A DNA stretch of 64,000 nt from Guadua angustifolia (taxonomy: Eukaryota; Streptophyta; Magnoliopsida; Poales; Poaceae), in the NCBI GenBank assembly GCA_036346375.1, contig CM070514.1, positions 13,110,463-13,174,462 on the forward strand, given 5' to 3'. Below, in pieces: positions 1-11,183 of this stretch. The notes beneath the pieces are model-generated. The model searched no databases, had not been told where the DNA came from, and saw nothing but the letters and a program-made list of their open reading frames with translations. The stretch's first letter is position 1, and every line of letters starts with the position of its first letter. The position numbers and the translations under genes were made by a program.

Positions 1-800
1 ACCTGGCGACCAATGCAGTAGAAATGATCCCAAAATACAAAATATGCAATGTGCACATGGAAGAGGTGGGCACTCGAGCAGGGCTCTTTTGGGCCGGCTC
101 GAAGCACGGCGGGTACGGCACGGTCTGAAATCCGGCTTAGCACAAAGTGGGCCGACTGGCTTTGTACGACATCGTACGCAGTAGTCGCCCGAGAATCGGT
201 ATGATAGGCTAAAGACGACCCGACACGACAACGTAACATCGTCGTGCGGACCCAATGATCCAAGGCATGAGGAAGAAGATCAGTATAAAGATCACCGACC
301 CACAGAACGTGAGCGTTATGGACGTACCTAACAACATAAACGCTACCCCCCCATCGGTACCTGAGAGAGACGGGTCAGCTCTCTCTCTCTCACCCGTCTC
401 TCTTAATTTCTCCCTCACTCATCCGTCTATCTCAATCGTCATTGCCTCTCTTCCTCGCTCTCTCGTTGCCCTCTCTCGTTCGTGTTCAGCACGTCCCCCT
501 CATTCTAAGAATAAATAAATTTTAGTTCTTTTTTCTATAATATTTGTGTCTACTGTCTTAACTCTATGTGTCTCTAGTTCCTTTCTTCTTGTCACAATAG
601 TGCAAATGGGCTGGACCTAAGCCGGCACGGCACGAAACAGACATGAAGCGCAAATAGGTTGTGGCTCGCTGAAGGTGAGCCGGGCTAACCCGGCACGGCA
701 CAGCGGGCACTCATCCACGGACTCCGTATCACCATATCACTCGGTATCCGACGATTGACGGTTCGCGGGGACTCCTAGTTGGTAATTAATCAAGTGCACT
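1..800. other. Non-genic flank with CGGCACGG motifs and a CT-rich tract
   Basis: No gene is supported here. The motif CGGCACGG or close variants recurs near 115, 625-640 and 690-705 within GC-rich DNA. This resembles a dispersed grass repeat, but I cannot define its ends. A pyrimidine-rich stretch with a short CT microsatellite lies at about 375-500. The short ORFs in both directions have no recognisable domain and are probably chance. The segment could be the 5' untranslated part of the CACTA element that follows, but no CACTA terminus is visible. Confidence 0.4.
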
Positions 801-816
801 TCCTAGATATGTCGAG

Positions 817-3552
817 GTGTTAAATGATGAGGGGATAACGGTGACGACAAATGTCGCGGTGAAACAACTTCGCTACATGCCAATCACACCGAGACTTAAA
901 CGGTTATACTTATCTAAAAAAACAGCTAGGCATATGAGGTGGCATAAAGAAGGTGTCCGTGGTAGTGATGGAGTGATGGTGCATCCGCGACGCCGAGGCA
1001 TGGAAGGCACTGGACCACTTCGACCCGATTTTGCAAGGGACCCTAGGAATGTTAAGCTTAGGGTTGGCGATGATGGGTTCACACCTTCAAAGACAAGTGC
1101 CACTCCGTACTCTTGTTGGCGGTTTTATTATCTTTGTACAACCTACCACTGCGTTATGCATGAAAGATGAGTACGTGTTTCTAGCCCTTGTCATACCGGT
1201 CTGATCATCCTAGGAAGCACCTTAATATGTTCATGCAACCGTTAATTGAAGAGTTGAAAGAGTTGTGGATAGGGGTACAAGCATATGATGCTGACTATGG
1301 TAAAGTAAACTTTACCTTCGTGTTGCATACTTGTGGTCGGTCCATGATTTACCAAAGATATGGCATATGGGCTAGATGGAGTGTTCATGGTCGGCTTTGT
1401 TGTCCCATATGTATGGCTGACTCAGATGCATTCCGGGTACGACATGGTGGAAAGTTCTGTTTCTTTGATTGCCATTGACAATTTTTGCCGCATAATCACC
1501 CTTTTAGGAGACTTAGTATTGCATTCCGGAAGGACACCACTATTACAAAGGGCCCGCCAAAACGTCTGACCGGTGCTGAGATAGCTACCTGGCACAGTCA
1601 ACTCGTACCAATAGATGACGGTTTCGAAAGTTTCAAAGATGAGCATAATTGGACTCATATTTGTGCAATATGGAGTCTCCCTTATGCGAAAGCATTGATT
1701 CTTATGCACAATGTAGATGTCATGCACCAAGAGCGTAACGTCGCAGAAAGCATCATAAGCATGTGCTTTGATGTGAAAGACAAAACAAAAGACAATGTTA
1801 AAGCACGGAGAGACTTGGCCGAGATTTGCGATCGGCCAGCGTTTGAGATCGTACAAGATTCAGGAGGACGAATAGCCATGCCACGCGCTCCATATTGTCT
1901 TAAACCTCAAGAGAAGAAAGAAGTGCTCCGGTGGATGAAAACTATCAAATTTCCAGATGGTTATGCAGCTAACCTAAGGCGTGCGGTGGATGTCAGCACC
2001 GGGAAGCTAAATGGTCTTAAGAGCCATGATTACCACATCATCATGGAAAGACTTCTACCTGTAATGTTTTGTGGCTACTTCAAGGATGAATTGTGGAGAA
2101 TGTTAGCAGAGCTTAGTTTTTTTTACAGGCAGTTATGTGCTAAAGAAATCATGAAGAAGATGATGCAAAAGTTAAGGAAAGAAATACCATTACTTGTATG
2201 CAAGATGGAACAGGTATTTCCACCTGGATTTATGAATGTCATACAACATCTCTTGGTACATTTGCCTTACGAAGCAGAGGTTAGTAGACCTGTATAGTAC
2301 AGGTGGATGTATGGGACAGAAAGAGGCTTGAAAAAGATAAGGGCATCCGTACGCAACAAGGCTAGGGTTGAAGGGTGTATCGCTGAGGCATATGCTCTTA
2401 AAGAGATATCGAACTTCTCCAGTACGTACTTCGCCGATGAGTGCAATGTGAATGCCAGTACAACGTGGTATCACATTGCTGAAGAAGCACCTATGAGTGA
2501 CCTTGAGATATTTCAGTGGAAGGGTAAAGTTGTCGGTGGCAGTACGACTCATGAGGTGTCACCAACAGAATGGAACTCGGCTTTGCTATATATGTACTCC
2601 AACATTGAAGAAATGGACAAATATTTCGTGTAAGTAATGATTCGTATTTTGTCCTTAAAAAGTTATTCTTTACATTATTCTCGTTAGCCTAACTGACAAG
2701 CAGATTATTCGACCAACAATATTGGAGATCTACCCATCAACCTACGAGCAAACAACTGGACAAACTACGCCGCAAGGGGTTAAATGGCGGCCCTAGTTTC
2801 GTTGCTTGGTGTCGAAAACAGGTACTTTTCTTTTGCTCTTTTTTTTAACCGAAGATTAGTGTTAATTTTCCATGCCTTAACCTCTACAGTGCATGCTCGA
2901 TGCCGACGTCCATGAGGACCTGTGGCAGCTATCACACGAAACCATTATGGCAAGGAATTTCGGTCGTTATGATGTCAATGGGTTTTGGTTTCGCTTTGCA
3001 AAATTTGAAGCAAAACGCCCACTTGCGGCCACAGTGAACAGTGGAGTCGTAACTAAGGCATGCGATGCACGTGGACGCGAAATTAACTATTATGGCATTA
3101 TTCAAAACATAGTTGAGTTCAAGTTCGAGGGTTCCAAAGATCTGAGAGTAGTTTTCTTTGAATGTGATTGGTTTGATCCCAACAATGGCACACGTGAGAA
3201 CGAATTTGGCATGGTGGAGGTCAGGCACCAATCATGGCTTGAAGGTTTTGACAAATTTGTGCTTTCTCACCAGGTGGAGTAGGTGTACTACTTGTCGTAT
3301 GCGTGCCCTAGCTTGAGTGCTTGGTGGGTTGCTTATAAAGTGAATCCCCGTGAACAGTTATATTGTCCTAGCGATGATGATTACGTTGACAGTGCCATGG
3401 ACAACCAGCAAATTGATGCATATCAGGAAGAAGGTCTGCCAATATCTTTTCGGGTTACTGATGGGGTTGGGCTTGACGGAATAGCCACTGATGCCACAAA
3501 CCTAATAGTTCAGTCTGATCCAACAAAGAAACGACAACGAAGTTCTATATGA
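817..3552 (+). pseudogene. TNP2-like CACTA transposase pseudogene (Transposase_21, DUF4218, DUF4216)
   Basis: This gene would encode the cut-and-paste transposase. Recognisable blocks in order are: the Transposase_21 core (817-1170 with motifs such as PRLKRLYLSKKTA; 1188-1478 with HPRKHLNMFMQPLIEELKEL; 1485 onward with FDCHxQFLP then HPFRR); DUF4218 (about 1900-2633, ending near VRNKARVEGCIAEAYALKE); an exon at about 2700-2819; and DUF4216 (about 2893-3370, FFECDWFDPNNGT). The frame shifts near 1170-1190. Three in-frame stops interrupt conserved positions: TGA at 1476-1478 (expected Arg), TAG at 2295-2297 and TAG at 3280-3282 (expected Gln). Introns at about 2634-2700 and 2821-2889 have plausible GT-AG ends. 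The copy cannot make full-length protein. The family call is firm and exon borders are approximate. Confidence 0.85.
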
Positions 3553-3732
3553 ATTCGACGGCCTAGGAGAAAACATGTTTCTGTACAACGATTCACCGAT
3601 GAACCTCAAGACGTCGACGAGTTTTGATACATACATATTATTGGTATATATTTTCCTAGTTTTTATATTTTCATATTATTGCTACCTTGCTTTTTTAAAT
3701 GCGCAATCTAACTCTATTTTAAATTTTTGCAG

Positions 3733-5540
3733 ATGAAGTTTTTTTCAAGCATGCCCGCAAGGCGGTCTCCAAGAGCACCGACAGCTCTTCTTTCAGGAGT
3801 CAGGACTCCCTCTTCCAGGGGAGTGCCTCGACTAGGAGCCGGCAGAGATCATTTGAGAGGTGTCTGGAGGAGGCACAGGAGGAGGTTGCTCCTACAGTAG
3901 CTGCTTCTGAGGAGGTTGCTCCTGTAGTAGCTGGTTCTGAGGCACAGGAGGACGACGACGCCAGTGAAGAGGATGTGGGGGACGAGGGAGACAGAGCGGA
4001 GGGGGATGAGGGGGACGAGGGAGACGAAGCAGAGGAGGAGGAGGATGCCGCACCTTCTACACAGTCTTTCAGGTACTTGTGTTGCATGTTATAGTGTGCA
4101 TAGACTTTCCATTCTCATGTTTGGCTATTTTCATGTTCCGGGGATGTAACAATATACCCCCAGCGGTTGAACATAGGTTGCGGAGGTTGATCGCCCCTAG
4201 TGGGGACTGGTAAGTTAATTTTGCTAATTTATTTTGCAATTTATTGTATAACTTATCAATTTGATTTCATGAAATGTAGGCAATGGGATGACGTGGCGTG
4301 GAAGGGGCGCCACCAGCATAGGCAAGTTAACTCCGTCCTGGGAGCCATCTTCCGCCACCACTACCCAGGCTTGGTGGAAATCAACGGTGTGTAGCAGTCG
4401 GCCCTTAAGTGGGAGCATTACAGGTTGGCTATTGACGTCCGGCACGGCACTGTTGCTAATGAGGTGTGGCATGATTTTTGGGTAAGTTCTTTACCTCTGT
4501 ACAGTTCATACATATAGATTGAATTTTGCTGACTTAAGCATTGTTGTTGAAGGAGAGGTACCGCTTGCAGGACGAGGATGTCCCTGCCAATCGCGAGAAG
4601 GCGCACAAGGTGTTCAACAAGGCAACGGCAAAGGTGGTGAAGGACATGATCTCCAATGCAAGAATCCAGGCGATTTGCATGTTCTACAAGAGGGTGAAGC
4701 AGGAGAAGATGAGCAAGAAGCTTGGGGCATCCAGGATCTACCTACACGAGGACAAGTACCTGCAGGTAGCCATCCCACAATTCTTGAAGTGCCACGATGC
4801 TTAGCGGTGCTCTTTGTGCATACTGGACATCCCCTGCTTTTGTTGCCAAGTCGAACAAGAAGAGAGGCAATCGAGAGGCAGGTGATTCGGTTCTGCACCG
4901 GTATGGCGCCGATGGACACCTACGCTTAGCGAAGCGCATGGTATGTCTGTATAATTATTTCATTATGATTCGATTACAGGAGGCTGAAAGTGGTGTTACC
5001 CCCAGCTACATAGAGACATATGTTTGGGGACACAGGAGCAGGGATCCTACATAGCCTAATCAGCTATGCACCTAGGCAGCGACTGAGAGGCTTGTAAGTT
5101 GTTTACTCTGTTATGAAGTAATCTGATTTTTCAAATTGTTGTATTAACAACATTGTGATGCAGGAGAAATATGGGGAAGAAATGGCTCGACGCCATGGCC
5201 CAGACTACAACTGGAGGAGGGAAGACCTAGATGTCGGGGCGTTGTACGAGAGCAGTGGAGGCAAGAGACATGGAAAGTGAGATCATTCGCCCTTCTAAAA
5301 GTTGTCGGAAATGATATGATTGTGAGTGTCTAGTTGCAATTAATGAATATATTTGGTTTCTAATGTCTCGAAGGTACGCAATGTTCAATGGTGTTGTGGA
5401 CTTTGACGTTGCTTTGAGCCAAGCAAGAACGTCACAGTCATCACAAGCAGCCTTCGCTCCTCTCGAGAGACAAGGCTTCATCAAGAGTCAAGGTTGCAAT
5501 CAAAGGAACAAGCGAGGCAATAAAGCAGAGCGCTAAGCGC
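3733..5540 (+). pseudogene. Transposase_24 (PTTA/En/Spm) type CACTA second gene, pseudogene
   Basis: This is the second gene of plant CACTA elements, related to the TNPA-like or Transposase_24 family that binds element ends. Pieces are visible as short exons. An acidic Glu/Asp-rich segment lies at about 3850-4060. The block QWDDVAWKGRHQHRQV opens after the intron ending near 4279. RYRLQDEDVPANREKAHKVF lies at about 4556-4615. SPAFVAKSNKKRGNREAG and HRYGADGHLRLAKRM lie at 4830-4940, and EAESGVTPSYIETYVWGH at about 4980-5034. A TAG at 4392-4394 sits in the reading frame and the frame changes near 4800. Introns near 4209-4279, 4482-4551 and 4941-4979 have GT-AG ends. No intact product is expected. 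Confidence 0.75.
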
Positions 5541-5780
5541 AACAGGAGGAGATGAGAAATATGAGAAGGCAAAGAAGAGTACTTTCAGTCCTTTATACAA
5601 GTAAGTTAAAAAGGTTCAATTTTAGTGATTAAGTGTTTAGCTAGACAATTTTAATTAGACACCTGAATGTATGAGATCTAACACGTTGCTTATGTAGGAA
5701 TGCTTCTGCAAATGGGGACTCGATTCACTTGCCGCAGATTCTAGCCTCCTCCTCACGACTTCCCCGCCACCTCCACCACC

Positions 5781-7845
5781 GGCACAGGTACATAAATTGT
5801 AGAAATTTAAATGCTAAATTTAAGACATAAAGTAAGTGCGTAATGTAAATTCAAGCATGAATGAAAAATATTTGCATTTCTGGAAGGAGGAGATTTACAA
5901 AGCCACATAACAAAGTGGGCAAAGCTCAAAGGAGTACAAAAACCTCTACAACCTTCATGGAGAGGAGGCTACCCCTCCACCCCTATTTATACTACTCTTG
6001 GGCCATCTACCACCCTTAGATGAGTCCCTCAACCCTAGAGCACTCATCTAAGGGTTAGGATTAACGCACTCACACAACCATGCAAGGTCTAACCCAAAAC
6101 CCACACACATAACGGGTTTTTTTGCACGGTTTTCAAAACATACTACCTAGACCCACTAACCTATCAACTAGACCGCAATACGACGGCCTTCCTTGATCCA
6201 TGCGGCGTCTAGCTAGCATCTCCTCCTTTCCTTGTCTTCTTGGCTTGCCCGAATTCCGTCTCCGATCTCTTCTGACGATCTCCCGACCGTCTGGATCTCC
6301 GATGCTCCTCACCTAGTCCCGGTCATCCTCCGCCTCACCATGATCTAGTAGCGTCGCCCTGCAACCATCAAAGACAAGGAAAAGACCTTTCACATAGCAA
6401 TGCCCACAAAGATATTCAATGATTATCCAAAAATCATTAATCAATCATAATTTCACTCAAAGGTCCGGTGCTACCGCCCCCAGGCCAGTAGCATTGGGAA
6501 AAGCAACAAACACTCAAATTGCTTCAAATCGAAAATCCAATTCAAATCAAACCAAACTCAAATCTAGTCAATTACTCATCACACAAAAGTATAGCCCTCC
6601 ACATGGTCTTTCAATCTCCTCCTAGATTAGTATATTAACAAACACATGAAAAGGCATAAGTTTTGAATTTGAAGAATGATATAAGAAAGCAATTTGAATG
6701 CAAAGCTAAACTTGATTAAAAATGGAAAGAGATAACATGACCAAGTTGGTGAAAATAATTTTAGAGCTATCCTCGAGAAAGAGCAAGTTTTCCACGAAAG
6801 CCCTAAAATCTAATAACAAACATGCTTATGATCCATAGAAGATAGCAAAGATTTACAAATATCACAAGAATTAACATAAGAATCAACATAAGAATCGAGA
6901 TTCATTTATATTTTTGTTGTTAATGATGCCTTTTCTAACGATTTCCCCCCCTTTTGGCAATATAGGCATGAAAAAAACATTTTCTCCTTTTTATGTTTGA
7001 AATGTAGCATAAAGGAGATTTGAAAATTATCCAAGTGACCACAAAGACAAATTATGATGCTAAGCTAGTTAATGAAAAAATGGACTAAACCAAGACATGT
7101 CCAAGTGCAAATAAGAAATTTTACTAGCAAGATTTGTTTAAAATATGTCATTTTTAGCAAGATTGAACTTAAGCAACACTTGTCATTAGTTTCAAAACTA
7201 GAAGTAAAGCCATTTAAAGGATCAAATAGAAAACCTAGAATTTAACCTACTCAACACTTTGGGGAATATAGAAGTTCATACAAGATCCTTCGAGCTTATA
7301 TATATTTTTTATTGTATGCAAATTTTTCTCTAAATCTTTGAAAGATATAGCGGGGTGCAAATGTTTGACATTATTTACATTCTTTACCCACATATATTTT
7401 TTTATATTTGCATTTTTAAAGCAATTAACTTAAGCTATGTTCGATCATCTCAAGAAGAACTCTTAAGAGAATGATCTTAGTCATACATACCACATTCCAA
7501 GTTCATCTCAAGTGCAATGAGAAGTCGTCTTGTGAATGTAATATGTTGAGTCTAATGTGCATAAAAGGAATCAATTTTTACTTTACTTTCATTTTAGCAT
7601 TTTAATAAGTAAGTGAAGGACACAAGTATGAATCAACTAAGTTTCACCCAATTGTTATAGGGACTCTAGAGAGCTCTAAAATTTCACAAATCATGGTAAA
7701 TATCGCTAGAGAGGAAACTTGACAAGTAAACACAACATGTTTTATCAACTTGTAAGAATTTTATAAATTCACTGGTGTGTGATTATGATTCAAAATTTTT
7801 ATGAGATCTTAAAAATTTACTTAGAACCCTTATGAAAAATTTTCA
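5781..7845. other. AT-rich intergenic DNA with retroelement-like traces
   Basis: No coding region is supported. At about 6942-6962 the minus strand reads TTGCCAAAAGGGGGGGAAA, which resembles the polypurine tract of SIRE/Maximus-type Copia elements. The preceding 5885-6400, with mixed GC content and no ORF, could be LTR or untranslated retroelement DNA. No direct-repeat partner was found, so no element is claimed. Confidence 0.3.
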
Positions 7846-8870
7846 AAAATTTTAAACATTTTTTGATTGCTAAATCAAATCTATGTATTGATCATCAGGC
7901 TTTTATGAGCACGTAGCACTGTCAGAATTTTTGGAACTTCTTGAAACTTGATCATGAGATAAAAATTTTATATAAACATTAATAATATATTAGGACCATC
8001 CAAAATTATTTCAAAATTTTATAACATGGTTTGTACCATTTTTCATTTGGTTGAAGTTTGCCGGTAAAGTTTTTATCATGATAGTAGCACTGTCTGAATT
8101 TTTAAAAATTCATCAAGCTCGATCATTATCTGAAAGTTTTATGAGAACATTGATGATGCATCATAACCATGCAAAAAATTTTAAAATTTTTCTAATGTGG
8201 TTTGTTTCATTTTTCATTCGGTTCAAACTTGCCATTTAGTTTTTGAACTTTTTTTAATAATACATTTTTTTTTAAAATTTCAAAAATATACCACGGAAAA
8301 AAATTAAATAAATATACCTCTGTTGCCCTTTGGTTGGGAGACATTTAAATGTCACCCAACCAACGGGCGATAGGAGGCCACATCGCACGATCAACGGGCG
8401 ACAAAAGCACCCCGTCTACTTGTCCCCACGCTGTAAAACGCGTTGATCGTGCCACGTGGCCTCCTGTCACCCAACTAACAGGCGACAAAGGTATATTTAT
8501 GAAAAAAAATTTCTGTTGTATATTTTTTAAATTTTGAAAAAAAATGTATTATTAAAAAAAATTTGTCAGTTTTTTATCAAGACAGTAGCAATACTTGAAT
8601 TTTTAAAAATTCCTCAGATTTGATACTCATCTAAAATTTTTATGAGAACATCATTGATATGTCAGAATCTTCAAAAAAATTCAAAATTTTTGACATCGTT
8701 TGAACTATTTTTACGCACCGTCCAATTTATTTGAGATCTCGGCAAATCTCGTGAGATTCGATTCAAAACCGAAATTCAAATTCTATTTTACAATTAAATG
8801 CGAATTTATTTGAATGGCTAGATCTCGTAGAGATTTTGTTCTTGACCATGGACGGTATTTAGGGGCTGTT
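7846..8870. repeat. AT-rich tandem repeat, ~171-185 bp units, interrupted by a MITE
   Basis: The phrase GTAGCACTGTCxGAATTTTT recurs at about 7913 and 8084 and in diverged form near 8585. Each copy is followed by a shared run ending in CATTTTTCATTxGGTT-like text. Spacing is about 171 bp between the first two copies and about 185 bp between the second and third once the 313-bp inserted MITE is subtracted. The tail (8715-8860) contains GAGATCTCGGCAAATCTC and related words. A related copy lies at 25575-25880. I recognise no coding function. Confidence 0.65.
8249..8561. mobile_element. Foldback MITE with ~85-bp imperfect terminal inverted repeats
   Basis: The left arm (8249-8335) contains AATAATACATTTTTTTTT, and the right arm (about 8465-8561) is its near reverse complement with AAAAAAAATGTATTATT. 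The arms pair over most of 85 bp. They enclose a GC-richer core in which CAACGGGCGA and CGCGTTGATCGTGCCACGTG-type words also form inverted copies, so nearly the whole element could fold as one hairpin. It has no ORF. It sits inside the tandem repeat described above. A target duplication cannot be fixed because both edges are homopolymeric. The family is unassigned. Confidence 0.7.
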
Positions 8871-9089
8871 TGGTAGAGCTTGATTCCACTTCTCACGAAA
8901 TCTGAAACTTGTAGGCTAAAATAAGGTGAATTAAGTTTATATTTTTGGTCTAAAATGTAAACAAGATGATCTATCTAAACACTCTTAATGTACTCACAGC
9001 TCCAGCTTCATGAATCTGGTGAAGCTAAAATTTTCAGCTTCACCAGATTCTCAGAATCTGGAGAAGCTGAATCCCTGCCAAACAGGCAC
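8862..9089. mobile_element. Tourist-like (PIF/Harbinger) MITE with TTA duplication
   Basis: The ends GGGGCTGTTTGG (left) and GTGCCTGTTTGG (right, reverse complement) form short inverted repeats. The trinucleotide TTA flanks both sides (8859-8861 and 9090-9092). Length is 228 bp with no coding capacity. These are the hallmarks of Tourist/PIF-Harbinger MITEs. Movement would depend on a transposase from elsewhere. Confidence 0.75.
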
Positions 9090-9941
9090 TTAGTGCAAAA
9101 CCGAGATTTCAATCCTTAACTACCAGTCACCACACATGTCCCTTCATCTGCCACACATTTTCCATCCCCTTTTTTCATTAATTAATATCCCTTTTCCCTG
9201 AGGCCAAAATAGATTGATACATTGAATATCTGTCGTGTAAAGGCCTAGTAATTTAAGTAGCAACACATCTTAAGAACAAGGGAAATTGAACAGTGGTGTT
9301 TTTTGGACAATTCTTTAATGTTTCATCTATTCTCCTCAGCACCCAGGATCAGTCCATACCTTTCAATAGTGTATCAACCAATCGCTGAATAGCCACCCAA
9401 TTTGTATGTGCATCAACCAATTGCTGAATAACATACTGTGGATCTGGCATTCAATTGTGATGTTAACTCTTAACAGTTGCCTGTATCATCTTTTCACTCA
9501 ATTGTATCAAGAGGTGAGACAGGTTGCTTGGATGGAGACATTTCTCACTGCTGGAATAATACTCTCAACTAATAACTCTTTTAGCACATGTTACATTTGA
9601 AATACCAGAAAAATAGTTTTCTAACAATTAACACTTAATTTTTTAGGGTTGAATTTTCTGTAGTGCAAACCTTTCATAGTCCATAGCAGGCAAAAATATC
9701 GGCCTTTGAAAACAAAGGAGTCATAGCCCGGTAACCGCCAAAACTTATAATTCAAATTTAAACCTTTTGTGAATATATGGGCAGCTGAGCACCTTTTCAT
9801 ATATGGGTACTATTTACTGTGTAAAACACATTAAAAATGTGGAAAAAATTATGTATGTACTACTGTAAGTGCACTTCATACCTGCCAAATTTCATTCTCA
9901 AAGTCAAAGCTCTATACGTGCCATCACTGCATTAAATAATA
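9090..9941. other. Intergenic DNA, no feature seen
   Basis: AT-rich DNA without a credible ORF, RNA gene or repeat partner inside this window. The short ORF at 9406-9600 lacks any domain and is treated as chance. Confidence 0.4.
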
Positions 9942-10227
9942 CTCCCTCCATTCAAAAATATAAGGCATATACTTTGAATAGTCTTGTTCAGAAATATAAG
10001 GCTTGTATGTAGATTTAATGAGGTTTTTTCTACTATACCCTTATTTATTCTCTCTCAACTATATATATTTATTTATGACCACCATATAAAAAATATTATC
10101 GCTCTTCTTCCAAGACAATTAAGTGGGTGGTATTTAAGTCATTTTTACGTATACCTTTCTCAACTTCACCCTAACCTTAATCTTTATACAAAGTCAAAAT
10201 ACGCCTTATATTTCTAAATGGAAGGAG
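9942..10227. mobile_element. Stowaway-type (Tc1/mariner) MITE with TA duplication
   Basis: The element starts CTCCCTCCATTCAAAAATAT and ends with the matching inverted sequence TTCTAAATGGAAGGAG. TA flanks both sides (9940-9941 and 10228-10229). The CTCCCTCC terminus and TA target are diagnostic of the common grass Stowaway group. It is 286 bp long, AT-rich and non-coding. Confidence 0.9.
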
Positions 10228-10278
10228 TACATGGCATAGTACAAACTCAAAAATATCTCACCAACAACTGCAGTGGTG

Positions 10279-10697
10279 TGTTATGTCCCGTTGCCTCCCG
10301 CCGAAGCCGAGGGCGTGAGATCGTCGGTGATACGCAGGCAAGAGAAACGTGGAGAAGACAAAAATGAGAAAAGGTAAAGCAAGACCAGAAATTTCATTTC
10401 ATGCCTTTCTTCGCACGCCATATAGCAGTATTTAAACCCCCTCAACACTTTCACAGCGAGGTAACAAGCACCGGCAAATCGACAACAATTATTGCTACAG
10501 TAATTACCGACAACTAATCAAATGATTCACAGCCTTCAGATTCCCCCTATGCGATCACATGATTAAATCTGGACCATCCCCAACGCATTAAGGAAATCGG
10601 TCATTCTCATCACTTCGCGCCGACTTCGCCCTGCTCTTCTTCCTCGCGTAGCTGAGCACCTAGTGACTCTGAACTTGATGCCACATTGGGTGTGACA
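10279..10697 (-). repeat. 3' LTR of the chromovirus
   Basis: The plus-strand reading starts TGTTATGTCCCG and ends GGGTGTGACA. It aligns along its whole length with 15440-15854. In element orientation this is the downstream LTR. The terminal pol reading frame runs into it from 10697 down to about 10610. Confidence 0.92.
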
Positions 10698-11116
10698 TGT
10701 GCCCCTCCCTCAAAACTTGCTTGACCCCAAGCAAGGGCAGTTGGAAAACATTCCTGCAACACTGACAAATCCTCCCAAGTGGCAGATTCCGCTGGTATGC
10801 CAGTCCACTTGATCAATCCTTGAATGACTGCGGCATTGCCCTTTTTAACCAATCGGCGTTCCAAGATCTGTTCTGGCAGTGTGGCCCGGGCATCAAGCTC
10901 GGCAATCTTTGGTAATTCTGAGAAAATGGGTGAATAATTCGGATGAAAAACTTTGAGCTGAGATACGTGAAATCTAGGGTGGATGTGACTATCACCGGTA
11001 AGTCTAATTTGTATGCCACGACCAATGCGTTCCAACACTTTATACAGGCCAAAGAACTTGTAAGACAATTTAGGATATCGTCTATTGACCAACAAAGTTT
11101 GTGCATAGGGCTGCAA
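10610..11116 (-). pseudogene. Integrase C-terminus with chromodomain, pol 3' end
   Basis: The open stretch shows the end of integrase (RRYPKLSYKFFGLYKVLERI, HPRFHVSQLKVFHP), followed by a chromodomain-like block (ILERRLVKKGNAAVIQGLIK then WTGIPAESATWEDL). Chromodomains in gypsy elements bind modified histone H3 and steer insertion into heterochromatin. The frame continues without a stop through the polypurine tract and about 29 codons into the 3' LTR, so the protein tail is LTR-encoded. It is separated from the integrase core by a frameshift near 11117-11184. Family membership is clear; function of this copy is not expected. Confidence 0.82.
10698..10712 (-). other. Polypurine tract of the chromovirus
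   Basis: On the minus strand GAGGGAGGGGCACA directly precedes the TGTCACACCC start of the 3' LTR. This is the expected place and composition for the primer of plus-strand DNA synthesis. Confidence 0.8.
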
Positions 11117-11183
11117 TTTCAGGAGAACTTCCTCACCAACCTAAAAGCTGCTCGTCTTGTTGCTTCTGATCGACTACTTGACT

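Larger units (their letters stand above)
800..5780 (+). mobile_element. Decayed CACTA (En/Spm) DNA transposon, body only
   Basis: Two adjacent same-strand gene remnants give the standard CACTA gene order: a TNP2-like transposase with DUF4218 and DUF4216 parts (817-3552), then a Transposase_24 (PTTA/En/Spm) type gene (about 3733-5540). Exons are separated by short introns with GT-AG borders, for example after 2820 and before 2890. Reading frames are broken by in-frame stops and at least one frameshift, so the copy is dead. I could not find CACTA...TAGTG terminal repeats or a 3-bp duplication, so the limits given are those of recognisable coding DNA only. Confidence 0.85.

Noticed and set aside
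1422..1856. Minus-strand ORF of 144 codons
   Set aside because: Shadow of the TNP2-like transposase, which has clear family motifs on the plus strand.
9000..10278. Receptor kinase domain displaced to the far side of the chromovirus
   Set aside because: I looked for kinase motifs such as HRD and DFG blocks left of 10279 and found none; the DNA there is MITEs and AT-rich spacer.
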